A DNA stretch of 64,000 nt from Eudorina sp. 2006-703-Eu-15 (GCA_003117195.1 BDSI01000013.1:1273146-1337145), one strand, 5' to 3'. Positions 30,165 through 41,858 are shown, numbered from the stretch's first letter. Notes: a model not told the origin generated them from the letters alone. Made by a program: numbers and translations.

Positions 30165-30474
30165 GGGTGCAACAAGGGGTTTGGGATATCATTGCCCTAG
30201 CGGCGCTGACGGCCATGGAGCGGGCGAGGGTTGGGCTACGTGCAGCGACCCGCAACGGGGGCGCACAACCCGTGCCGGGGGCGCCGGCTGCCCCGTCGCC
30301 GGTAGATGTAGCTAAGGCGCGCGCAGTCATGGAGTTCTGGCAGCGGGTCGCCAGTTTTGCAGAACTGGGCCGACCGCGACGGGGATGGGAGGGGGTGGGA
30401 CCGGACCACCCAACCCTATCGGTGGTGGACGGCCGGATCCGCTGCGTGCAGCCAGTAGACGTAGACTCTTGATG
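30162..30474 (+). pseudogene. Possible LINE-type polyprotein C-terminal relic
   Basis: An open frame (30167-30472) directly after a (CA)n tail reads through IIALAALTAMERARVGLR, AVMEFWQRVASFAELG and GVGPDHPTLSVVDGRIR. It resembles the C-terminal tail of algal LINE open reading frames in style (Ala-rich helix, aromatic FWQRV, GPDHP block), but I cannot confirm the family from sequence alone. There is no reverse transcriptase or endonuclease core nearby, so it is at most a fragment. Confidence 0.3.
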
Positions 30475-30835
30475 GATAGATAGCAGCGCGAGGCTCCAGG
30501 GTGTAGGGATTGGGACAAGGGAAGCCCACTTCCGGGCACGATGGGGATCGTGGGTGCCCGAGGAGGGTCGGGCCCGACCAGTGGGAGTTGGCAGCGGGAC
30601 TTGTAGGCGAGGGCCGCTCGCGACGGGAAGGGATGTACGACAGGGAAGCTTACGTGGTGATGTGCTGCCTTGTGCAAACCATAGCCCCATCATGGAGCGC
30701 CCGACTGCATACCCGGACCCAGCAAGGCCTGACGTGTGCGACGTCGCTCTGACTCAGCTGGGCGGGCAGGCCTGCCGGATGGTGCAACCTTAGCTAGTAC
30801 GATTAGGTTGGGACGCGGGACCAGGCTAGTTTTAC

Positions 30836-31122
30836 CGCACCGGGCAGGGGCACGCCTCCGAATTGCTGAGGAACGCGCCCTGGGTGTTGCAAGGACTTGA
30901 GGAGGTTGAACAGCGGACTGCGAGGCGCAGACCGCCCGGGATGGGCTTCCGCCCAATCCCTTGAGGGGGCACAGCTGTCACCGATCCTCAGGGATCGGGC
31001 GCGCGCCCTTGGTTGAGAGCGAGGGCACAGAGGCCCCTTACGCCCCTCTCCCCCGAATCCGGGGGAGAGTGCTTCGGGTTAGCGCCCCCGGCCAGCGTCG
31101 GCCCGGCAGATATGTAACGATT

Positions 31123-31155
<33 letters not shown>
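30836..31155 (+). mobile_element. (CA)n-tailed repeat, copy 2
   Basis: Related to the copy at 29794-30161 along almost its full length, with small indels (for example 13 extra bases after GCCTCCGAA and a missing GGCGGTCTCCC block). It ends with the same GATATGTAACGATTC and then a (CA)n tail of about 30 bases interrupted by TATA. Confidence 0.6.
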
Positions 31156-31158
<3 letters not shown>

Positions 31159-31185
31159 AAGATAAATTGTAGAGGGATGGATCTC

Positions 31186-31315
31186 AGGACAAGCGGCGGC
31201 CTTGAAGGAGCTGCCGGAGCCAAGACTTGGCTTTAAGGAGGCGACATATACAGCGCTACTGGCAGCGTGTGTACAGTGGAATGAGGAGTGGCTGGCCCCT
31301 GGGCCCTCTGATGAA
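31186..31315 (+). pseudogene. Degenerate transposon-like coding fragment
   Basis: An open stretch without a start reads AALKELPEPRLGFKEATY and then ALLAACVQWNEEWLAPG before a stop. The composition looks like real coding sequence, unlike its surroundings, and it lies within a repeat cluster. Its family was not recognised. Confidence 0.25.
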
Positions 31316-31586
31316 TAATCAGTTGGCTGAAGGACAACAGGATCGCAGCGCTCCTGCGATGATAAGGGTGTACAGGCGCCGGTGTGCGTGCCTGGTGGTA
31401 GTCAAATAACGCGGCTGTAGAGCATGCGTCTGGTGGCAAGGGGGCTGTAGGCACCTGGGCTAGTTGAGCTGGCTAATGGACTATCAGGTGGACGCAGTCC
31501 TGCGATGATTACGGTAGGCGGTGAGTACCCCCCTCCATGGGCGGTACAGTGTGGACTAAGTGGACTACGCCCCTCCTCATCAGAGG

Positions 31587-31684
31587 AGTGCTTCGGCGGT
31601 CTCCCGAATGGGGCGGGTTTGCGCCCCCGGCCAGCGTCGGCCCGGCAGATATGTAACGATACACACACACACACACACATACAC
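31587..31684 (+). mobile_element. (CA)n-tailed repeat, copy 3 (3' end only)
   Basis: Only the last about 75 bases of the repeat (GTGCTTCGGCGGTCTCCC through GATATGTAACGAT) are present, followed by about 24 bases of (CA)n. 5' truncation with a kept tail is characteristic of target-primed reverse transcription. Confidence 0.6.
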
Positions 31685-32628
31685 AACCTGTCTGGCTGCT
31701 CCTGTCCAGTGTCCAGATGTCAGCGGGCCTTCTGAAAGCCCCCGTTAGGAACCTGACCAGGCGGGTACAGGAACTGTTGCGCCACAACTTGGGCATTGAC
31801 GGTATAAGTCGTCCTTCTTGGCCTCAGTACTAGCCTGCTCAGCGCCAGGAAGTAAACGAGCATAGAGCCGCGCAGAGCGTGCTCACGTAATCACGCCTGT
31901 TCATGACCTCGGCAGCGCTTCATGGTGAGCTTTAGTTGTCAACCACTTGGCATGATGGTGGCCCGTACGGCAGGATGGCTGACGTTTTGGGCACCCTAGG
32001 CATGGTGGTTAAGACAGCTGTCGCACTTAATATTTTGGAGCGGGCCTGCTCAGAATTTGAATCGTGCTGTGCATCTGTATGCACGGGGTACTTTCTATAC
32101 CTCGCCGAGACAAGTCAACACGCGCCATTTAATAAGCGCCACGATTGGCGATGTCTTGTGTTGTCGCCACATGTGAACTATTGTAACCCAAGTGTGACCG
32201 GCGAGTCATCGATACCTTTCCAGAACACCATGCAATCTGTCGCTGCCTACGCGCTGCAGGGAGGATAGAGGAAAGCTGCAAAGGAATTCGCTGGGCAGTG
32301 TCACGAGCCAGGCGTGGGTCTTCCAAGACCTCGAGAGGGTGCAGCGCTGGGTGCTCGAGTGGTGCGTGGTGGTGGTAGCTGTGTAATGGGGTGCCTGTGT
32401 GGGCGACCTTCCCCGTGCCTGGCGTTGTCCATTTCTAAGGATCCCGCCCGTTGCTGTGCCTATCCCTGCCTTTGGTAGTGTTGCCCCTCTGCTTGCCTTT
32501 GGTAGTGTTGCGCCTCTGCTTGCTTCGGTGTCTGTCTAGGTGTGGTCATCGCCCGATGTCTTTTTATTCGCGGCCTCGCCGTGCGCAGCTGTCTCGCCGC
32601 CTAGTCGGTGGGGCCTGCCGGGGCTTGC

Positions 32629-32680
32629 CCTGGTATACACCCTCGATCCCTTTGGGGTCCGCTCTAACGTTCATTCATTC
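32629..32680 (+). mobile_element. Interspersed repeat end with ATTC tail
   Basis: Contains CCCTTTGGGGTCCGCTCTAA followed by CGTTCATTCATTC. The same core occurs inverted in ThrRS intron 4 (about 1558-1598) and, weakly, at about 46338-46370. A shared core ending in short ATTC repeats suggests the 3' end of a retroelement family. Confidence 0.5.
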
Positions 32681-33073
32681 AATCAAAAGGAAACAATCAT
32701 AGGCATATCGTGTCGGCAGTCCTCAACGCCAGACGGTTACAGCGCACATGTGCGTACTCAAAGAACCGATTACCTGCAGACCGCTCTTCCTCAGCATTCA
32801 GAAGACCACCACAAACAACATCCACCCGAGCCCTTCCCACGTGCAAATTGCGGTCCTGCGTGTTTTTTGGCAGCTGAGATAGTGGCGCATCTTGCGGTGC
32901 GCGCAGGGGACCCAACGGAAATCCGAGCTGCACGCGCAAGTCAGTTGAGACGACACGTCTCTCGCGGCCCCCGGGATTTCATTGAGGTGGTGATAGGCGC
33001 CGCCAGAACACAACCTCATTGATCGCCTCATCCAGCATAACTGGAAAATTGCTGGACGCCCGGAACCCCCTCA

Positions 33074-33078
33074 TTACA
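33074..33078 (-). terminator. TGTAA polyadenylation signal (plastid L10 gene)
   Basis: The complement reads TGTAA 111 bases after the L10 stop codon, a typical 3' UTR spacing. Confidence 0.5.
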
Positions 33079-33188
33079 GGACCAACGGTTGCTGTCAAGG
33101 AGCTCCAACTTGACATGCATCGCCCTGAAAATGACCCAACCAAGCCTTCCCATGCTAGGTATTGGCTGTGCGCGGACAGTCACGAAGT

Positions 33189-35369
33189 TTACGCCTTGAC
33201 AACCTGAGCAAGAGTCTTGCTCTTGTCGTCATCCAGCTCCGACACCTTCTTCAGAGCAATGGCCAGCTTGGTCGGCACCATTTTGACACCCGTCGCCAGC
33301 TTCTGGGCCGGCTGCTTCGCAAGGCGCGCGATCGTTGCATACAGCTGCGCCTTGGTGGGCAGGTTCTCGCACCGTTTGAGCTGCGCGGTAACGGACAGGA
33401 AGCAAACAGGGACACATACGGGTTTCAGTCCACAGCCGGCCGCAACATACAGGGTCCTGGGGGTGAGACACACACGCGCAGTACTCCCTTTCATGTGCAT
33501 CGATGCGCACCGCTGGGTTGATCGAGCCACCTTGGTCCAGGAGACTTCACAGACCTGCAGCCCTGGCTCAAGGTAACCCAAGGTATTCGACCATTTTCCT
33601 ACGTGGCGACGCATTCACGAAAACTCTCCCACGAACGGCTCATGAAGTGTCGAGGTGGTCAGTCCGTACGTCCGCGGTCCGTGCATCCACAACGCTGCCA
33701 CATCAAGGGTGGTGTGGCAGCACGCAAACCCAAACCCCAAGGTTCCTTCCACCCCGCGGAAACTCAATGACCCCTCTCCCGAGCATCTCAGCTGGTAGTC
33801 CGCACATGCGCACACCCGTGCATCATGAAGCGCGCTGGCGGTCAAGTACCTTTTGGTTTCAACCTCCCCCCCTTTCGCATCTCAACGCACGACGTAGCCC
33901 CGAACCACCTGCACACGCAACTCCCACCAGCGGGCTTCCTCCCGTATCGCAATGACTGTGATCTCCGGCAACTTCCCAATTTCCCAATCCGAGCCCCGGA
34001 CTACAGGCACGTACCTCAGCTGGCGTCAGGTACTTGCCCGACATGACCGCGCACGACACCTCCGTGGGCGCCTTCACCTCCTGGTTCTTGGCGGCCTGCT
34101 TCTTGGCCTCCGTCAACAGCTCCTCCTCGAACTTGAAGTAGTGCTTCACGGCATCCGCGATCTCCTCCTCGTTGACGAACACCCACGCGTTCTCGCCCTG
34201 CAGGGGGAACGCAGGCGCCGCGCGAAGAGCTGTGCCCAAACAAGCGCCATGCGCCAACAATGAACAGTGCCCCCGCTACTTGGGGCAAGCGTCAGCCCGT
34301 CCTTGCAAGTGCAGCGCTTGCCCACTACACGCGATCCATGACCTCGAGCATGCTTGCATCGGGATCATCGCCGAGTAACGAGCCCGGTTGGCAGAACCCA
34401 AAGCGCCGTTGATATGGAGGAGCACGCATATCGAGCGCGTGTTCCTCCCGACGCATCCCCATTGTCGTTGCAGCTGCCAATAGAATATGCCGTCTCCTCG
34501 CGGCAGGACTACTCCTCTTGGGCAGCGCTACCCTGGCGCTGTGTAAACGGTCCCCACCCCATCCTTTGGGCACTACACCGTGCGCTCAAGCACGGAGCAT
34601 CTGCAGCCAGGCCGGCGGATGGCTTTTCATGGGGACTTCCGAATCAAATCCCTCGAGTGACCCGCTCTGCCCAACATAAGCGGGAATAGCCCACATGGAA
34701 TGATGTCCAAACACCCAAAATGCGTCACTACATTTACGCAAAATGTCGCTGTCCACCTTGAATTTGTATCCCACCCCATTGCCCGTGAGCGGTATCCCAG
34801 CCGTACCGAGCAGCCCTTCTCCGCGAGCGACTCCCAACCCTGGGTCTGCGAAATGGCCACCTTCATCAGGGTGTTCTTAGTCACATACACCGAGCAGTTC
34901 GGCGGCAGGCCCTTGCGGAACTTCTGGATGGTGGGCACCTGCGCGGTGCCGAGCGGGGGAAACGCGCTCAGCCACCACCACAACTTTCAGGACGGACACA
35001 ACCCCATCTCGGCTTACACTCAGACCCTTGAAGCGCAATCCAAATACAACAACGCTCTTGTCCAGCTTCTCCTTAAGGGTGGAGACCACCTCCTCCTTCT
35101 TTTGGCGAGTAATTGCGTTGGTCACCTACGGTTCAACGTCCGAGGCATGTGGTGCTGTGTTGCTGCCGTCAGTCTCAATGAATTCAGATTAACAAACCTG
35201 CAGGCTTGCACGCTGCACGCGGACGCTGGTGAACGCCTTGGGGCTGCAAGACGCGCCAGCGAACTGGCTGCGCTGACCCCTGCGCGATTATATAGAGCCG
35301 CTGCCTGAGTTTAATTGAAGGGAAACGACTGAGGATACGACCCATAACCACGACGCACCGCAGGGCCAT
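33189..35369 (-). CDS. PRPL10: Plastid 50S ribosomal protein L10 (uL10c)
   Basis: Base of the L7/L12 stalk of the chloroplast ribosome; nuclear-encoded and imported. Exons 35359-35369, 35198-35267, 35018-35125, 34807-34938, 34015-34197 and 33189-33380 give 231 residues with all phases consistent. The first two exons encode [16 protein letters not shown] and on, a basic Ser/Ala-rich transit peptide. The mature part starts near [16 protein letters not shown] and shows the bacterial L10 order: [50 protein letters not shown]. The 11-base first coding exon is inferred: it is the only way I found to give the next exon a start codon, because that frame has a stop just upstream. It is divergent from RPS8. 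Confidence 0.92.
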
Positions 35370-35646
35370 GTTGCAAGTCTGCATTTCTTTGTGGTGACGC
35401 TTCCGCGGCTAAGAGCGAGTCGCGACGCGCGATGACGCGTGTGTTAGAGGTGCCTACCTAAGGAAATGTATACCTTCAAGTTTGCACGAGCTGCTAGAGG
35501 GGACGGGGCTCGAAAAAACTGGTTGTCCGACAATGGGCCCTCCAGGGGCGCCGCCATGGTCGGTGCGCTCGGACGACATTAGGCCGCAGCGCCCAAACAT
35601 ACTCTCTCTTTCCTGCACCAAATAGGGGTAGGAACGGTGCGGCACC
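35370..35646. promoter_or_regulatory. Divergent promoter region, plastid L10 / RPS8
   Basis: 277 bases between the start codons of a plastid and a cytosolic ribosomal-protein gene. A bidirectional promoter coupling the two translation systems is possible. No TATA box or known element stands out. Confidence 0.5.
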
Positions 35647-37600
35647 ATGGGTAAGTTTCTTAGCTTTCGGGGCAATAGTTTTTAGAGAGACTCATCCTTA
35701 CTGCACTGCGACACTGGGGAAGTGCAATCCTCCCTTGTACAGACCTGATAATAATAATGGATTAAAGTAGCTATACGTTAATCCGCCATGCAGGTATCTC
35801 ACGCGACTCGCTGCATAAGCGGCGCGCCACGGGCGGCCGCAAGAAGCACTGGCGCAAGAAGAAGAAGTGAGCTTGGGTCGGACGCGTATGCAGCTTGATA
35901 GTTACGAAACGATAGAAGTTTGACAGCAGCAAGCAGCCGGCCTTCAGCCGGGCGGCGCAGCGCTGGCGGCCGCAGCGGAGTCGGACAGCTGGAAGGAGCG
36001 TATCATACATAATCGCATTTACAATCTTCTAATGATATGTTGAAGGCCATAAGGGCGGCATGGCCCGTCGTCAGACAAACCCTCGCGATGTCCCTCAACC
36101 GGGTCGTGGCAAGCAGCCATGTCTTCAACTTCACTTGAGCACGAATTTTGCTGCCGCGTAGGTATGAGATGGGCCGTGTTCCAGCTAACACGAAGCTGAG
36201 CAGCAACGTGGCTATTCGGACAGTGCGCGTCCGCGGTGGCCACACCAAGTTCCGTGCCCTTCGCCTGGACACTGGCAACTACTCCTGGGGCTCGGAGGTG
36301 CGTGCTGGAGCGTTTGCGCTGTGCACGGATGGCGTTGGTGGGGCCGGATAATGGGTTTTGGAATCAATTAACGTCGCATATGGCGGGGCGTCTTGAATAC
36401 AGCGTCAGGGGCTTGCCCTTCTGTCAGCATGGGCCGATCATACTTGGCGGCAGTTTTCTCCCGATGGCCGCTCCCATCCACACCAACAATCGCTTGGGCA
36501 GCACTGGTCACCGAAGCTTAATCGTCGCGTCTTGGCTTGCGCCTTGGGACGTCAGTCGCACTCGTCGTCGTGGTAATTAGTGGTTTGATTCCCCCCATTG
36601 ACGTGCCTAATGCACATGACTACTGCACGGAGCTTACGGCGGGGGAAGTATTTGTACCGTACTAAACTTCGATAGTGTTAGAACGAATGCGTCTTGACCG
36701 TACTCTACACCCTTCACGCTCTCCCATGGACCCCTGTGGTTGCGCGTGTGCCCCACCCAGGCTGTGACCCGCAAGGTCCGCATCTTGGACGTCGTCTACA
36801 ACGCGTCCAACAACGAGCTGGTCCGCACGCAGACCCTGGTGAAGAACGCCATTGTCCAGGTGGATGCCACGCCGTTCAAGCAGTGGTACCAGAAGCACTA
36901 CAATGTGGAGCTTGGCGCGAAGAAGGACCAACCCGACGTCGCCCCTAAGCCGGAGGAGATCCAGGTGGGGCGTTCGAGTGTGTCTCCTTCCGCGGGACGT
37001 CTTGGGACTTGTACTGGGTGACACTACCGATAGCGTCTGCGCCCGCAGCAAGTCTGCAGATTTTGGTATGGTCTGGAGTCGGCCCGGCATCCCATATCCA
37101 TCCTACGGCTGAAGTTGCATCGACTGCAGCAGCAGGACCAGCTGCGGATGCTGGATGGCGCTTTGGAGTTCAGCTGCCGGAGGGGTTAGCAGCTAATGAA
37201 CGGAGGTTGCACGTTTGCTTTAGGACTTCACGTCGCTATGATTGCAAGGCATGCCTGTGGACTGGTTGATGGGGGCAGAAGCTAACCTGGCGTGTGTGGG
37301 GCCTCTGCACCTTTCATCATAGCTTATGTCGGGGCCTATCGTAAGTCCTGACCCAACGTCATGACATGCGTTTGTGTTCCTTCACAGGGCTCGAACCACG
37401 TGAAGCGGAAGATCAAGGAGCGCCTGCAGAAGCGCAAGCTGGACCCGCATATGGCCGAGCAGTTCTCGACGGGTCGCCTGTTCGCCTGCATCGCCTCCCG
37501 CCCGGGCCAGTGCGGCCGCGCCGACGGCTACATCCTCGAGGGCAAGGAGCTGGAGTTCTACATCAAGAAGATGCAGAAGAAGAAGTCGAAGGCTGCGTAA
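35647..37600 (+). CDS. RPS8: Cytosolic 40S ribosomal protein S8 (eS8)
   Basis: Small-subunit protein of the cytosolic ribosome. Five coding exons, 35647-35650, 35794-35866, 36162-36297, 36761-36964 and 37388-37600, give 209 residues, near the eukaryotic S8 length, with all phases matching. Diagnostic blocks: [70 protein letters not shown] core (seen as [18 protein letters not shown]) and the C-terminal [19 protein letters not shown]. The first coding exon is four bases (ATG plus G), so the start codon is almost alone on its exon, immediately followed by GTAAGT. A TGTAA motif lies 29 bases past the stop. Confidence 0.97.
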
Positions 37601-37628
37601 AGCATGGCCGGTCACGGATTTCCGGTGG

Positions 37629-37633
37629 TGTAA
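37629..37633 (+). terminator. TGTAA polyadenylation signal (RPS8)
   Basis: TGTAA 29 bases after the RPS8 stop codon; short 3' UTRs are usual for ribosomal-protein genes. Confidence 0.5.
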
Positions 37634-39541
37634 CAGACCTGTCACGCGTTACTTCCTTGCCCTCGCGAAGATACTTGCACGTGACTTGGGATGGTCAGTT
37701 TAAACAAGGAAAAGGGCTTTGCGCGCATCCATTGGTATATCGACAGCTTGGAAGCAAATGTGTGAAACCCGGTTACGCATCTAACCTCTGAAGGTCAATG
37801 TAGATCAATGGCGCCGCAAATAGACGCGATGCCTTACAGAGATGGGTACTAAGGGATACACTTCAATCTGCAGTACACGTAGTCATCGGAGGTTCTGAAC
37901 TGTTCTGCAGTGAAACCATGCCGAGCCATCGCCATGGGTCGCCGACATGCCACAAACATAGCATGTACGTTCGGGAGCAACAAATACAGTGCAGTACACG
38001 GTGCGCCCCGGTTCCGCTACTTGTGCCTTGTCCTCAATATCTTCACTATATGGTCCTGGCCGCCTAAACAGTCAGGCATTAGCGATGTCATTACGAATGA
38101 CTGAGGAAGTACCACATGACGGGATTGTATGTGCACGGCTCTGCGCACACCGATTTTAAAGGGCCTCCTAACTTGTGTCCAAACAGCTATGCCACGGTTC
38201 TAATTGTGTTGGTTGCGTCCGCTTTCTGCCACTTGGGACCGTGCATGGCACAACACACTGGTTAGCGTAGCACTTCATACACGGTCTGACGCAATGTTGT
38301 TGGCAGGTGTTGGCAGCCATCTGGTGAGCAGATCTGCGTTAGCGCCCGGATGCGCCCGGGGCAGACGACAGACACCTACATCAAGACGAGTGCGATGCGC
38401 AATCAGCAGCCGAAGGGCTCGGTGGACACACATGTGCACGTACGACACGACAGCGAAGCCAATCGTAGTAATGTTCGTATGAAAGAAGCCGCAGGGCCTT
38501 CCGTTTTGATGCCCTTTGCATGTAATCGTCTGCGATGGAGACGTGTCCCCTGACGTCGGAACTGGAACTACAATGACAGTTCATTCACTGCCTGAACTTT
38601 CACGAACTTCCAACGCCGATTGAATTCAGCGCAGGTTGACTTGGCCCTCATACGCACAACCCTGAGCCCGAACCGACATTTGCACATCAAAAGTAGATGG
38701 TCACAAGTTAGGAGATTCGAGAGTTGCTCAGGAAAGGTGTTGTTCGCGTCATCTTGTGTAGGAACCCCGGGCTTGCCGCGCGCGCCACAGTACCCTACCC
38801 GGATGTTGTATTGCAGCAAAAGTCTTAACCGGCACTGGGGCCTCCAGAACATGAGCTTATCTCTGTATAAGGATTTTTTGGCCGCAAGAAATGCGATGGT
38901 GTTGAGCCTTCTTGACCCGTGGGTCCCTGCACTGTCCCCGACGTGGAAGAAGATCAACTTGGGTCAGCGCAACAGCAGTCTTTTCCTAAAGGCTCAGCTG
39001 ATGCCAGTGCCGTATTGACAATCGCAGTCCATGCTCAACTGGAGTTCAAGCCGAACCTCCGACATCACACGGGGGTGTGCAAACGTTGATCGATGGTATT
39101 TTCTCATGATCATTTTTTGGATTACTTCGGTTAATAACCAATGAAATTTATCTATGATGACCGGTTGCACCCGGGATGATTGTCAGGTACTGCCAATGAG
39201 CAAGCTCAAATTGGTTACAGAAACCAATCAAATAATATGCTTGCGTCATTCAAACTACAAGGTATTTATAATCTGTAAATGTATCCTGCTGCTGCACGCA
39301 AATTTGCGCTGCCGCAGACAACCAAGCTGGTAATATAGTTGATGTATTAGCACAATCAAAATTGCATAGATTAGCTGTAATAGCTCTCTGGAGGACGGAG
39401 ACAGAGCTTCTCCCCGATGTGCGTACGACGATCTTTGTACCGCAATTCCTCGCAAAATGATCATAGTGCTTGAGCACATTTGTCAAGTGTCGTCGTTGCT
39501 GAAACCGGGGCTGTTACCGTCACCATAACTATCTATTAAAG
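37634..39541. other. Gap between RPS8 and LHCI gene; contains LHCI promoter
   Basis: About 1.9 kb with no supported coding region. The part nearest the LHCI start (39100-39541) is AT-rich, including TATTTATAATCTG at about 39263, and presumably holds the light-regulated promoter and 5' UTR. I could not fix a core element. Confidence 0.45.
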
Positions 39542-41259
39542 ATGGCCCTGATGATGAAGCGCTCGGCCGTGGCCGCTCGCCCGGCGGTCTCGCGCAAGTC
39601 CGTGGTCACCTGCGTTGCGCGCCAGTCATGGCTGCCGGGTGCCGAGATCCCGAAGCACCTGGACTCTCCCGCTGCTCTGGCGATGGCGGGCAACTTCGGT
39701 AAGCCTGGCGCGGCGGCTTTTTATGGCAGTCTGTGTGGAGCATCTGGGGACGAGTAACCTCAAGTTGAGTCCTTTAGAAATCTAACAGCTAATCACACCA
39801 TCTTTGCAGGCTTCGACCCGCTTGGCCTGGGCAAGGACCCTGAGGCTCTGCGCTGGTGAGAGTCGCTGATTGCAAGCAAACATGGCGTTTGTTTTCTTGT
39901 CTCCAATGTTTCCGGTGACCAGTGAGAAGCATAATTTAGTAAGTTATGTTTGATGTATCATAAGCGTGGACCTTTTCCATGCCTCCAATTCCTCAGGTAC
40001 CAGCAGGCCGAGCTCGTGCACTCTCGCACTGCTATGACCGCCGTGGCGGGCATCCTGATCCCCGGCGTAAGTGACGAAGGTTGACTCCGTTTTTTGATCG
40101 CGTGCGCAAACTGCTGGCATGCCCGGGGGCTTTGCTGGTGTGTGTGTTCATATGCACGGGAGTCTCACCTACCCTTCCCCGTGCCTCTCCATTTCCCCGT
40201 AAATTAGCTGCTGACCAAGGCTGGTGCCCTGAACGTGCCGGAGTGGTACGACGCCGGCAAGGTTGCGATCGAGAACTCCTTCGCTCCCTTCGGTAAGCGC
40301 CGGTGTTGACTCCCCTTCGCCATCATCACTCGTTACATGGAATGAAGCGTGGGGAGATTTTCTCAGCCATATCTACTCAGGACTGGGACCATGATGCCGT
40401 GCTGCTATCTTCGTCGTGCAGGCGCTCTGCTGGCCGTCCAGTTGTTCCTCACCGGTTTCGTTGAGGTTAAGCGCTGGCAGGACTTCCGCAAGCCGGGCAG
40501 CCAGGCCGAGAAGGGCAGCTTCCTGGGCTTCGAGTCTTCTTTCGCCGGCACTGGCGACAACGGCTACCCCGGCGGCATCTTCGACCCGATGGGTGAGTGT
40601 GCTATAGCGCCCTTGTGTGCTGCTTCGGGTGGCCCCTTCCGCGGCAACAGGTATTGGATCCAGTGCCTTGACCGTTGTGAATGCCTGCACATGTTGGCCT
40701 GCACATGTTCGAGTTCTTAGGACTTGTTAGCCTAATCTTTGGATGTGCTCTGAAATCGTCAGCTCTTGTCGTACGCCTCTGAACAGGCCTGTCCAAGGAC
40801 GCTGATAAGCTGGCTGACTGGAAGCTCAAGGAGATCAAGAACGGCCGCCTGGCCATGGTAAGTAGGGTGATATAGGCGGTTTGAAGCACAGAGTCGTATC
40901 AAGAAGGTTGCTTGGGTTTCCTGCAGCCCGCCTCTTCGCAAGTGAGAGACTGGTCGTTTCCTCTGCAGGTTGCTTTCCTCGGCTTCACTGCCCAGAAGTT
41001 CGCGACTGGTGAGTTTCCTGGCGAGTCCGAATGGAATTGGCATACCGGGGCATGTCGGACACTCTTGCTAGGAAACCTGTTGTTGAGACCAGTAGCAGGA
41101 CGCCCTTGTCTCAGAACTGTAACACGGGGCCAACCAGCGTTGTGCCATATCCCTGTCGCCATTGCAGGCAAGGGCCCGATTGACAACCTGTTCGCTCACC
41201 TGGCGGACCCATGGCACGTCAGCTTCGCCTCCAACGGCGTTTCGCTGCCGTTCCTGTGA
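39542..41259 (+). CDS. LHCA: Photosystem I light-harvesting chlorophyll a/b protein (LHCI)
   Basis: Thylakoid antenna protein. Eight exons, 39542-39698, 39810-39855, 39997-40066, 40208-40292, 40422-40592, 40787-40857, 40969-41008 and 41168-41259, give 243 residues with all phases consistent. N-terminal transit peptide (MALMMKRSAVAARPAVSRK) is followed by RQSWLPGAEIPKHLDSP. Helix B: ALRWYQQAELVHSRTAM with chlorophyll-ligand Glu and paired Arg. Helix C region: LLAVQLFLTGFVEVKRW. Helix A: LKEIKNGRLAMVAFLGF. C-terminus: DPWHVSFASNGVSLPFL. The WLPG start and PEWYDAGKVAIENS block favour an LHCI rather than an LHCII protein; the exact paralogue number is not assigned. Expression is expected to respond to light. 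Confidence 0.94.
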
Positions 41260-41788
41260 ACCGTCTGCGCCCCCATGCTAGTCGCATGAGCGCATTTGTT
41301 CACCATTTCATCGCTGTGGGTTGGTTAGGTGGTGCGGATCCGGTGAACGGCGTGTCGTCGTTGAGCTTCGCTTTCCGACAGAGCACGCGTTCTGGGTACT
41401 GAGCTGGTGTGCTCGCCTTGACGCTGAGAGGAGCAACGCGGCGTGCGCTTGCACTCTCGTTTTTGTATAACAGGTGCCGAGAAGAGAATGTTTGAACCGA
41501 TTCAGCCTAGTTTTGTCGCCACGCTCATGGTGCACGATGTTGCGATGGCCCCGGTAGGCTGCGAATGAGTGTGTCTCTGACCCACAAGGTGCTCTCAGGC
41601 ACTTGATGTAAGGTCCCCGAGTACGGTTTGCGCCTACCATTCTAGCTATAAGGCATAAGTATCGCAGAATACCTTCACGGCATCTGAGTGTGTGCGTGGA
41701 AATCAAATGTATTAACCATTTAAGGCCTTCTCACCAGACTTCGATCCAGGAAACGCAGGGGCATGCACCAGCTGAACCCGAGATAAAT

Positions 41789-41849
41789 GAAGAGTTGACG
41801 TTTACCGAAAACTGATATGAGAAGAGTTGACGTTTACCGAAAACTGATA
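41789..41849. repeat. Perfect 29-bp direct repeat, period 32
   Basis: The 29 bases at 41789-41817 (from GAAGAGTTGACG to AACTGATA) recur without change at 41821-41849, separated by three bases. It lies just upstream of a TGTAA motif in the likely 3' UTR of the LHCI gene. Confidence 0.97.
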
Positions 41850-41853
41850 CGGG

Positions 41854-41858
41854 TGTAA
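41854..41858 (+). terminator. Candidate TGTAA polyadenylation signal (LHCI gene)
   Basis: TGTAA about 595 bases after the stop codon, giving a long 3' UTR as is common for volvocine light-harvesting genes. It lies five bases past a duplicated segment. Confidence 0.45.

Larger units (their letters stand above)
31685..33188. other. Gap downstream of plastid L10 gene
   Basis: No supported gene. Contains an interspersed-repeat end at 32629-32680, a stretch of imperfect TTTGGTAGTGTTGC repeats (32470-32520), and at its right edge the 3' UTR of the plastid L10 gene. Confidence 0.45.

Noticed and set aside
30037..30315. Frame encoding a His-Thr repeat, and its minus-strand Cys-Val counterpart
   Set aside because: Direct translation of the (CA)n tail of a repeat; no conserved domain at its ends.
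35283..35300. TATATAA on the minus strand as promoter of the plastid L10 gene
   Set aside because: Transcription from it would miss any in-frame ATG before the transit-peptide exon; the phase-consistent model places it in intron 1.
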